Of a stretch of 21,438 bases of DNA, positions 15,213-21,438 are shown in pieces. This DNA comes from Microbacterium sp. GTDB taxonomy: Bacteria; Actinomycetota; Actinomycetes; Actinomycetales; Microbacteriaceae. Position 1 is the stretch's first letter; each line of letters opens with the position of its first letter. The notes under the pieces were generated by a model. The model searched no databases and had not been told where the DNA came from. It was given only the letters and a program-made list of their open reading frames with translations. The DNA is taken from the NCBI GenBank assembly GCA_029267645.1, contig JAJUIM010000004.1, positions 1-21,438 of the forward strand, read 5' to 3'. The translations under genes were made by a program, and so were the position numbers.

Positions 15213-16852
15213 CAGACGCACCCCTCGCGGTGGAGATCCGCGACCTCGACGTCACGTTCGCGACCGACGGCGGCGACGTGCACGCCGTGCACGGCATCGA
15301 CCTCGACGTGCGCGACCGCGAGATCCTCGCGATCGTCGGCGAGTCGGGATCCGGCAAGACCGTCACGGCGCGCACGCTGCTGGGGCTGCTGCCGGAGACC
15401 GCGACCGCGACGGGCGCCGTCGTCGTGAGCGGCACGGACGTCGTCTCGCTCTCCCCCGCCCGCCTGCGCCAGCTGCGCGGCCGCGACGCCGCCATGATCT
15501 TCCAGGAGCCCATGACGGCGCTCAACCCCGTGTTCCCCGTGGGGTGGCAGATCGCGGAGGGCATCCGCGCGCACGAGCGCGTCTCGAAGCGCGACGCCCG
15601 CCGCCGCGCGATCGAGATCCTCGGTACGGTGGGGATCCCCGATCCCGAGCGGCGCGTCGACGACTACCCGCACCAGTTCTCGGGCGGCCAGAAGCAGCGC
15701 ATCGTCATCGCGCAGGCGCTCGCGATGGGCCCGAAGGTGCTCATCGCCGACGAGCCGACGACGGCGCTCGATGTGACGGTGCAGGCCGAGATCCTCGACC
15801 TGCTGCGCGGCATCCGCGACGAGTTCGGCACCGCGATCCTGCTCATCACGCACAACATGGGCGTCGTCGCCGACCTCGCCGATCGCGTCACGGTCATGTA
15901 CCAGGGCGACATCGTCGAGACCGCGCCCGTCGACGAGCTGTTCGCGGCGCCGAAGGCCGAGTACACGCGCGACCTGCTCGCCGCCGTGCCGCGCCTCGAC
16001 ATCGCGGATCGCACGTGGGCGGGCGACGCAGAGGCCGCGCCGGTCGTGCGGGCCGACGACCTCGAGATCCGCTACCCCGGCCGCTTCGGCCGGAAGGGCT
16101 TCCTCGCGGTGTCGGGGGTCTCGTTCGACATCCGCCCCGGCGAGGTGCTGGGGCTCGTCGGCGAGTCGGGATCCGGGAAGTCGACGATCGCGCGGGCGAT
16201 CGCGGGCCTCACGGAGGTCACGGGCGGTTCGCTCGAGGTGCTGGGCGTCGAGATGCGCGGCGTGACCGAGCGCCAGCTGCGCCCGCACCGGCGCGACCTC
16301 GGGTTCGTGTTCCAGGATCCGGCGTCGAGCTTCAATCCGCTGCTCACGATCGGCGCCGCGATCGCCGAGCCGCTCGTCGTGCACGGCGTGCACCGCTCGC
16401 CCGAGGACGCCCGCGCGCGGGTCGCCGAGCTGCTCGAGGCCGTGCGCCTGCCCGCCGCGTTCCAGGATCGGTTCCCGCACGAGCTCTCGGGCGGGCAGCG
16501 GCAGCGCGCCTCGCTCGCTCGCGCCCTCGCGCTCGAGCCGAAGCTGCTCATCGCCGACGAGCCCACGAGCGCGCTCGACGTGTCGGTGCAGAAGACCGTG
16601 CTCGAGCTGTTCACCGACCTGCAGGAGCGGTTCGGCTTCGCCTGCCTGTTCGTGACGCACGACCTCGCGGTCGTCGACATGCTCGCGCACCGCGTCGCCG
16701 TGCTGCACCGCGGCGAGGTCGTCGAGCAGGGCCGCACAGCAGACGTGCTGGGCGCCCCGAAGGAGGAGTACACGCAGCGCCTCATCGCGTCGCTGCCCGT
16801 GCCGGATCCGGCCGAGCAGGCCGCGCGACGACAGCTGCGCCGCTCACTCTGA
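15209..16852 (+). CDS. Fused double ATPase of the ABC importer (DppD-DppF type)
   Basis: The 547-residue protein joins two nucleotide-binding domains in one chain, replacing the separate DppD and DppF subunits. Domain 1 has Walker A GESGSGKT (residues 44-51), signature FSGGQKQR and Walker B VLIADEPTTALD. Domain 2 has Walker A GESGSGKS (318-325), signature LSGGQRQR and Walker B LLIADEPTSALD. Both contain the switch histidine (ITHN and VTHD). Both composite ATP sites look intact, so neither half appears degenerate. GTG 15209 is chosen for AAGGAG eight bases upstream and its GTGA overlap with the upstream stop. Fused ATPases of this kind are common in Actinobacteria and Proteobacteria. Confidence 0.95.
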   Translation: MTDAPLAVEIRDLDVTFATDGGDVHAVHGIDLDVRDREILAIVGESGSGKTVTARTLLGLLPETATATGAVVVSGTDVVSLSPARLRQLRGRDAAMIFQEPMTALNPVFPVGWQIAEGIRAHERVSKRDARRRAIEILGTVGIPDPERRVDDYPHQFSGGQKQRIVIAQALAMGPKVLIADEPTTALDVTVQAEILDLLRGIRDEFGTAILLITHNMGVVADLADRVTVMYQGDIVETAPVDELFAAPKAEYTRDLLAAVPRLDIADRTWAGDAEAAPVVRADDLEIRYPGRFGRKGFLAVSGVSFDIRPGEVLGLVGESGSGKSTIARAIAGLTEVTGGSLEVLGVEMRGVTERQLRPHRRDLGFVFQDPASSFNPLLTIGAAIAEPLVVHGVHRSPEDARARVAELLEAVRLPAAFQDRFPHELSGGQRQRASLARALALEPKLLIADEPTSALDVSVQKTVLELFTDLQERFGFACLFVTHDLAVVDMLAHRVAVLHRGEVVEQGRTADVLGAPKEEYTQRLIASLPVPDPAEQAARRQLRRSL

Positions 16853-16861
16853 CGCACGCCC

Positions 16862-16899
16862 GACAACCCCTCCGCGACCCGCTCGCAGGAGGGGCTGTC
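16862..16899 (+). terminator. Hairpin after the ABC operon, probable terminator
   Basis: GACA-A-CCCCTCC-GCGA pairs with TCGC-A-GGAGGGG-C-TGTC around a 5-nt loop. This gives 15 base pairs interrupted by one A·C mismatch and one bulged A. It begins 10 bp after the ATPase stop. No T-run follows, which is common for high-GC actinobacterial terminators. Confidence 0.7.
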
Positions 16900-16924
16900 G
16901 CGCGACGCCCGGGGTGGATAAGTT
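16896..16924 (+). promoter_or_regulatory. Weak candidate promoter for the PTS gene
   Basis: TAAGTT (16919-16924) could be a -10. TGTCGC (16896-16901), 17 bp upstream, is a poor -35 and overlaps the terminator stem. The leader of about 35-40 nt is pyrimidine-rich and ends with GGAG six bases before ATG 16967. I see no antiterminator-type stem-loop. Confidence 0.3.
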
Positions 16925-16966
16925 CAGGTCGTCCCCTGTTTCTCCCTTCCCCCTTCGGAGCCCCCG

Positions 16967-18889
16967 ATGAAGTTCCTGCAGAACCTGGGCAAGTCGCTCA
17001 TGCTGCCCATCGCCGTCATGCCCGTGGCGGCGATCCTCATGGGCATCGGCAGCTGGATCTCGCGGACTGCGGGCGACAACGTCGTCTCGGTCTTCCTCTC
17101 GGCCGCGGGCGGCGCGATCATCGACAACCTCGCGATCCTCTTCGCCGTCGGCGTCTCGATCGGCATGGCGCGCAGAACGGACGGCACGTCGGCGCTCGCG
17201 GGCCTCGTCTCGTGGCTCGTCGTCACGGTGCTGCTCGCGCCCGACACGGTCGCGGGCTTCCTCGGCGGCATCGAGGTCGGCGACGTCGATCCCGCCTTCG
17301 AGAACATCGAGAACGCGTTCACCGGCATCCTCTGCGGCCTCGTCGGCGCCTTCGCGTACAACCGATTCAAGGACGTCAAGCTGCCCGACTGGCTCGCGTT
17401 CTTCTCGGGCAAGCGCGCCGTCGCGATCGTCTCGGCCGGCATGTCGCTCGTGCTGGGCCTCGTGCTGCTGTTCGTCTGGCCCTTCATCTATCAGGGCCTC
17501 GTCGCCTTCGGCGAGTCGATCCTGGGCCTCGGCCCGATCGGCGCCGGCATCTACGGCTTCTTCAACCGCCTCCTCATCCCGACCGGCCTGCACCACGCCC
17601 TGAACTCGGTGTTCTGGTTCGACGTCGCGGGCATCAACGACCTGCCGACGTTCCTCAGCGGCGTCGGCGAGTACGGCGTCACGGGGCAGTACATGACGGG
17701 CTTCTTCCCGATCATGATGTTCGGCCTGCCCGGCGCGGCGCTCGCGATGTACGTCACGGCGAAGACGGCCCGCAAGAAGCTCGCCGCGGGCATCCTGCTC
17801 TCGGCCGCGATCTCGTCGTTCTTCGTGGGCATCACCGAGCCGCTCGAGTTCTCGTTCATGTTCCTCGCGCCCGTGCTCTACGTCATCCACGCGGTGTTCA
17901 TGGGCATCTCGATGTTCATCTCGGCGCTGCTGCCCGTGCGCATGGGCTTCGGCTTCTCGGGCGGCGCGCTCGACCTCGCCCTCGGCTGGTCGAACCCGCT
18001 CGCGCAGAACCCGTGGATCATCCTCGTCATGGGCGTCGCCTGGTTCATCATCTACTTCCTCGTCTTCTCGTTCGTCATCTCGAAGTGGCAGCTCAAGACG
18101 ATCGGCCGGGAGGACGACGACGAGCTGCCGGACGAGGGCGACCAGGCCGTCGGCGACGCGAAGTACGCGGCGACTGCCGCGCGATTCCTCGACGCGCTGG
18201 GCGGCGGCGAGAACATCACGAGCCTCGACAACTGCGCCACGCGCCTGCGCATGGAGATCGCCGACGTCTCGCGCGTCGACGAGACGGCCCTGAAGCGCGC
18301 GGGCGCCGCGGGCACGATGAAGCCCGGCGGCCACTCCGTCCAGGTGATCTACGGCCTCAATGTGCAGTTCGTGAAGGACGCGATGGAGGCGATCATGCAG
18401 GGGCGGATCCAGCCGCCCGCGCGCGACGTCGCCCCCGCGATCCCCGCGACCGACACGGTGAAGACCGTCGCGCCGGCGGTGCCCGCCGTGCTGACGCTCA
18501 CGCAGCCCATCGCGGGCCGCGTCGTGCCCCTCAGCGAGGTGCCGGATCCGACCTTCGCGGAGCAGATCGTGGGGCCCGGCCTCGCGATCGAGCCGACGGG
18601 CGACACGGTCGTGGCGCCCGCACCAGGTCGCGTCGGGCACGTGTTCGAGACGGGCCACGCCGTCGCGGTCGTGACGGACGAGGGCACCGAGATCCTCGTG
18701 CACGTCGGCCTCGACACCGTCGACATGGGCGGCGACGGATTCGAGACCCTCGTCTCCACGGGGGATATCGTGGACGAGGGCACGCCCCTCCTCCGCGTCG
18801 ATCTCGACAAGATCCGGGCGGCGGGCCACCCGACGATCACGCCCGTGGTCGTCCTGAACGACGCCGACGCCACCGTGGAGTTCCGCTGA
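16967..18889 (+). CDS. PTS EIICBA permease, glucose / N-acetylglucosamine family
   Basis: This is a single-chain phosphotransferase transporter of 640 residues that takes up and phosphorylates a hexose. The EIIC domain (about 1-380) is a multi-helix membrane domain with the conserved segments LLIPTGLHHALNSVFWF, FFPIMMFGLPGAALAMY and GITEPLEFSFMFLAP. These resemble NagE-type EIIC as much as PtsG-type. The EIIB domain carries the phosphorylated cysteine in NCATRLR (Cys423). A Pro/Ala/Val linker (about 480-510) leads to EIIA with the paired histidines in TGHAVAV (His564) and LVHVGLD (His579, expected phosphorylation site). All catalytic residues are present. The start has GGAG six bases upstream. 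Neither nagA/nagB nor a regulator is adjacent, so glucose versus GlcNAc is not settled. Confidence 0.92.
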   Translation: MKFLQNLGKSLMLPIAVMPVAAILMGIGSWISRTAGDNVVSVFLSAAGGAIIDNLAILFAVGVSIGMARRTDGTSALAGLVSWLVVTVLLAPDTVAGFLGGIEVGDVDPAFENIENAFTGILCGLVGAFAYNRFKDVKLPDWLAFFSGKRAVAIVSAGMSLVLGLVLLFVWPFIYQGLVAFGESILGLGPIGAGIYGFFNRLLIPTGLHHALNSVFWFDVAGINDLPTFLSGVGEYGVTGQYMTGFFPIMMFGLPGAALAMYVTAKTARKKLAAGILLSAAISSFFVGITEPLEFSFMFLAPVLYVIHAVFMGISMFISALLPVRMGFGFSGGALDLALGWSNPLAQNPWIILVMGVAWFIIYFLVFSFVISKWQLKTIGREDDDELPDEGDQAVGDAKYAATAARFLDALGGGENITSLDNCATRLRMEIADVSRVDETALKRAGAAGTMKPGGHSVQVIYGLNVQFVKDAMEAIMQGRIQPPARDVAPAIPATDTVKTVAPAVPAVLTLTQPIAGRVVPLSEVPDPTFAEQIVGPGLAIEPTGDTVVAPAPGRVGHVFETGHAVAVVTDEGTEILVHVGLDTVDMGGDGFETLVSTGDIVDEGTPLLRVDLDKIRAAGHPTITPVVVLNDADATVEFR

Positions 18890-19569
18890 GCACGACCGCC
18901 TACGCGCAGCTGCGCGACCTCGTCCGGCGCTCGGCCGACGCGCCCCTCTGGCCGTCGGCCGACGCCGTCGACGACGGCGCGCGCCCTGCCGCCGTGCTCA
19001 TCCTCTTCGGCGTGCTCGACGGCGTCCCCGCGGCGCACGACGCCGAGGCCCGCGCCGTCTCGCGCGACCTCGACGTCCTCCTGCTGACGCGCGCCGAGAC
19101 GCTGCGCTCGCACCCTGGCCAGGTCGCCTTCCCCGGCGGCCGGATCGACCCCGGCGACGCCGACGCGGTCGACGCGGCGCTCCGCGAGGCCTGGGAGGAG
19201 ACGGGCCTCGACACAGCCGGTGTCGAGGTGCTCGGCACGCTGCCCGAGCTCGTCATCCCCCACTCGCGCCACCGCGTGACGCCCGTCGTCGGCTGGTGGC
19301 GCGATCCGTCGCCCGTCGGCGTCGTCGACGTCGCGGAGTCGCAGGCCGTCTTCCGCGCGCCCGTCGCAGACCTCGCGGATCCTGCGAACCGGCTCACGTG
19401 GGTCGTGCGCGACGGCTCGGTCGTGCGCCGCGGCCCCGCGTGGAACCTCGAGGTCGCGGGCGAGACCTTCTTCGTGTGGGGGTTCACGGCGGGCATCCTC
19501 GACCGGCTGCTCTCGGCGCTCGGCTGGGACGAGCCGTGGGACGAGGGCCGAGAGATGACCCTCGTCTGA
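18886..19569 (+). CDS. Nudix hydrolase, CoA pyrophosphatase-like; probable CTG start
   Basis: Nudix enzymes of this type split nucleoside diphosphate derivatives such as coenzyme A. The 227-residue protein has LRSHPGQVAFPGGRIDPGD directly before the catalytic REAWEETGL (Nudix box, about residues 84-105), the arrangement seen in the CoA-pyrophosphatase subfamily. The start is unusual. No ATG, GTG or TTG lies in frame near the N-terminus, and the first sensible codon is CTG 18886, which overlaps the TGA of the PTS gene as CTGA. GGAG lies five bases upstream. Later GTG codons would remove the conserved N-terminal helix. Translation is probably coupled to the PTS gene. The substrate is inferred from subfamily motifs only. 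Confidence 0.88.
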   Translation: MSTTAYAQLRDLVRRSADAPLWPSADAVDDGARPAAVLILFGVLDGVPAAHDAEARAVSRDLDVLLLTRAETLRSHPGQVAFPGGRIDPGDADAVDAALREAWEETGLDTAGVEVLGTLPELVIPHSRHRVTPVVGWWRDPSPVGVVDVAESQAVFRAPVADLADPANRLTWVVRDGSVVRRGPAWNLEVAGETFFVWGFTAGILDRLLSALGWDEPWDEGREMTLV

Positions 19570-19576
19570 GATGGGA

Positions 19577-19582
19577 GAGGAT
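19577..19582 (+). promoter_or_regulatory. -10-like GAGGAT before the HAD gene, leaderless layout
   Basis: GAGGAT ends six bases before GTG 19589. The surrounding GGGAGAGG (19573-19580) could instead be a ribosome site eight bases from the same GTG, so both readings support this start. As a promoter the hexamer is weak. Confidence 0.3.
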
Positions 19583-19588
19583 GGAGGT

Positions 19589-20440
19589 GTGACCTCCTCT
19601 TCGCCCCTGGGCCTGCTGCTCGACGTCGACGGACCGCTCTCGAGCACCCGCACCCGCACGATGCGCGTGCCGACCCTCGCGCCCGACCTCACGGCCCTCG
19701 CGCAGGCCGGCTGCCCCGTCGTGTTCAACACGGGGCGCTCGGCCGACTTCCTCGCCGAGCGGATCATCCCCGAGCTCGTCGCGCAGGGCCTCCGCGCGAA
19801 CGACCCCGTGTGGGGCGTCGGCGAGAAGGGCGCGACGTGGTTCTCGCTCGAGGAGCGCGAGGGCGAGGTCGTCGTGGGCGAGGTGCGCACCGATCCCGCC
19901 GTCACGCCCGCGCCTGCGCTCATCGCGGCGGGACGCGAGATCGCCGACCGCCACGCCGACGTCGTCTTCTTCGACGAGACGAAGCGCAGCATGATCTCGC
20001 TCGAGCAGCACGTCGACGTGCCGAGCGAGGTCTTCCTCGCGCGCCGGCCGCAGATCGAACAGGACGCGGCGGCGCTCCTGCGGCGGTTCGGCGCAGCCGA
20101 CGAGATGAGCGTGTACCCCACATTCATCTCGGTCGACGTCGAGCATGTCGACGGCGGCAAGGCGCTCGGTGCGCGCAGGGCGCTCGAGCTGATCGCCGAG
20201 CGCATGCCGGTGCCGCACCGCTGGTTCACGGCGGGCGACTCGGGTCAGGACTACGACATGGCCAGGCAGCTGCACGAGCTCGGCTACGACGCGACGCACC
20301 TCGACGTGCGCATCTCGGGCGACGACGTCGCGGCGCCATTCCGCGTCATCCGCGAGCGGCCCACGCTCGAGCCCGGCCACGCCGAGGACGACATCACGGC
20401 GCGCCACATCCGCGCGCTGCGCGACGAGCTCGGCGCCTGA
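19589..20440 (+). CDS. HAD-superfamily hydrolase (probable phosphatase)
   Basis: The 283-residue cytosolic protein carries the four HAD motifs. Motif I is DVDGPL with nucleophile Asp12 and Asp14 (Pro-Leu replaces the usual Thr-Leu). Motif II is FNTGRS. Motif III is Lys191 in GGKALG. Motif IV is GDSGQD with Asp217 and Asp221. The spacing between motifs II and III leaves a large cap of the Cof/IIB type, as in sugar-phosphate phosphatases. GTG 19589 is preferred over ATG 19571, which has no ribosome site and adds six residues. The gene begins 19 bp after the Nudix gene. The substrate is unknown; a phosphosugar or nucleotide is typical for the class. Confidence 0.85.
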   Translation: MTSSSPLGLLLDVDGPLSSTRTRTMRVPTLAPDLTALAQAGCPVVFNTGRSADFLAERIIPELVAQGLRANDPVWGVGEKGATWFSLEEREGEVVVGEVRTDPAVTPAPALIAAGREIADRHADVVFFDETKRSMISLEQHVDVPSEVFLARRPQIEQDAAALLRRFGAADEMSVYPTFISVDVEHVDGGKALGARRALELIAERMPVPHRWFTAGDSGQDYDMARQLHELGYDATHLDVRISGDDVAAPFRVIRERPTLEPGHAEDDITARHIRALRDELGA

Positions 20441-20468
20441 TCCGGCCCCGCGGGCGGCGCCTGCCTGG

Positions 20469-20474
20469 CAGACT
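20469..20474 (+). promoter_or_regulatory. -10-like CAGACT of the epimerase gene, leaderless layout
   Basis: CAGACT ends seven bases before ATG 20482. No purine-rich ribosome site precedes the ATG (the bases are CGACGGC), which supports a leaderless start. The -35 is unclear. Confidence 0.45.
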
Positions 20475-20481
20475 CGACGGC

Positions 20482-21420
20482 ATGAAGATCGTCATCGCGG
20501 GAGGATCCGGATCGCTCGGCCGCGCCCTGTCGGCCGACCTCGTCGCCTCGGGCCACGAGGTCGTCGTGCTCACGCGCTCGCCCGGGCGCGGCGAGGGCCC
20601 CGTCGAGGGCGTGCGCGAGGTCGGCTGGGATCCGGCCGACGTCGCGAGCTGGGCCCACGCGCTCGACGCGGACGGCGAGCTCGGCGTCGTGAACCTCGCG
20701 GGCAAGCTCGTGGACTGCCGGCCGACCGAGGAGAACGTGCGCGCGCTGCGCGACTCGCGCGTCGAGGCGACGCGGGCGCTCGTCGAGGCCGCCCGGCTCC
20801 GCGACCGGCCCGTCGACCGCTGGGTGCAGGCGTCCACGACGGCGCTCTACGGCGACGCGGGCGAGGCGCGCATCACGGAGGCGAGCCCCGAGCCCGCGGT
20901 CGGCCCGCCGCAGATGACGGGCGTCGTGCGCCCGTGGGAGGCCGCTGCCGCCGACGCGCCCGCGACCCACCGCGTCACGGTGCGCATCTCGATCGTGCTG
21001 CAGCAGGGTTCGCCCGCGCTCGGCCGCCTGCTGCTGCCCGTGCGCCTCGGCTTCGGCGGCCCCATCGGCACGGGCGAGCAGTGGTTCAGCTGGATCCACA
21101 TCGACGACTGGATCCGCGTCGTGCGCGCGGCGCTCGGCCTCGACGACGCCGTCTCGCTGCCCGACGGGCCCGTCATCGCGGCCTCGCCGAACCCCGTGCG
21201 CAACGCCGACCTCATGCGCGCGCTGCGGGAGCGCGTCGGACAGAAGCTCGCACTGCCGACGCCCGAGGTGCTGCTCCGCATCGCGTCGCTCGGGCTGCAG
21301 ACCGATCCCCTGCTCGCACTCACGGGCCGCCACACGACGTCCGACGTGCTGTCAGCAGCGGGCTTCGAGTTCCGCTTCCCGCGCCTCGACGCCGCGCTCG
21401 CCGACCTCATCCCGCGCTGA
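20482..21420 (+). CDS. TIGR01777-type epimerase / SDR family protein (DUF1731 C-terminus)
   Basis: The 312-residue protein has an N-terminal Rossmann fold with the dinucleotide-binding motif GGSGSLG (residues 7-13). VNLAGK follows near residue 72, where this family reads NLAG. The segment WVQASTTALYGD (near 114) contains the YG of the family's active-site region. The C-terminal 50 residues match the DUF1731 pattern, with a conserved late block SAAGFEFRFP. Extended SDR proteins of this subfamily are annotated as epimerases, but no reaction is established for most. The stop lies 18 bp from the right edge of the window, so any downstream partner is not visible. Confidence 0.88.
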   Translation: MKIVIAGGSGSLGRALSADLVASGHEVVVLTRSPGRGEGPVEGVREVGWDPADVASWAHALDADGELGVVNLAGKLVDCRPTEENVRALRDSRVEATRALVEAARLRDRPVDRWVQASTTALYGDAGEARITEASPEPAVGPPQMTGVVRPWEAAAADAPATHRVTVRISIVLQQGSPALGRLLLPVRLGFGGPIGTGEQWFSWIHIDDWIRVVRAALGLDDAVSLPDGPVIAASPNPVRNADLMRALRERVGQKLALPTPEVLLRIASLGLQTDPLLALTGRHTTSDVLSAAGFEFRFPRLDAALADLIPR

Positions 21421-21438
21421 CGGCCGGGGCGCCGGCAC

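Noticed and set aside
16853..16966. Riboswitch or PTS antiterminator element before the EIICBA gene
   Set aside because: Apart from the terminator hairpin of the upstream operon, the leader is a short pyrimidine-rich stretch with no further stem I can support.
15544..18885. Upstream extension of the Nudix frame across the ABC ATPase and PTS genes
   Set aside because: The extension is an out-of-frame reading of two well-supported genes and is Arg-rich; only the part from 18886 has Nudix homology.

Overview
The window is very GC-rich (well over 65 % G+C by eye, codon third positions almost all G/C) and reads as the chromosome of a high-GC actinobacterium. An imuA-imuB-dnaE2 mutasome under LexA-type boxes of the Cheo form, a DUF559 protein with an AbiEi-like N-terminus, fused dipeptide-type ABC ATPases and probable leaderless starts all fit Actinomycetota. 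A member of the Microbacteriaceae is my best guess; this is an inference from gene style, not a database match. I see no tRNA, rRNA, CRISPR array, insertion sequence or prophage gene.

Layout. (1) 1-563 holds no gene. It is an array of degenerate palindromic repeats with a period of about 92 bp, and it continues off the left edge. (2) 575-1516 (minus) encodes an AbiEi-like/DUF559 (Vsr-fold) nuclease-like protein, with one copy of the array's palindrome on each side. (3) 1670-7770 is the SOS mutagenesis operon imuA-imuB-dnaE2, with overlapping stop/start codons, tandem LexA-box candidates in the promoter and a long Ala/Thr/His repeat insert inside ImuB. (4) 7774-8247 (minus) is a short SipW/ER-type signal peptidase. 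(5) 8426-11331 carries an SRAP (HMCES/YedK-like) abasic-site protein, an M18 aminopeptidase and a conserved protein often labelled 3-methyladenine DNA glycosylase. (6) 11482-16852 is a family-5 (dipeptide/oligopeptide/nickel type) ABC importer: lipoprotein, two permeases and a fused double ATPase, with a terminator hairpin after the lipoprotein gene. (7) 16967-18889 is a PTS EIICBA permease of the glucose/N-acetylglucosamine family, coupled to a Nudix CoA-pyrophosphatase-like gene that appears to start at CTG. (8) 19589-21420 holds a HAD-superfamily phosphatase and a TIGR01777/SDR epimerase-like protein.

How the parts work together. The mutasome carries out error-prone lesion bypass on SOS induction. 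The SRAP protein shields abasic sites in single-stranded DNA, so the left half is rich in DNA-damage tolerance functions. The right half is nutrient uptake (ABC and PTS) plus housekeeping hydrolases. The least explained parts are the palindrome array with its bracketed DUF559 gene, the repeat insert in ImuB, a marked excess of the hexamer GGATCC, and a recurring promoter layout with a -10 hexamer only 6-7 nt before the start codon.
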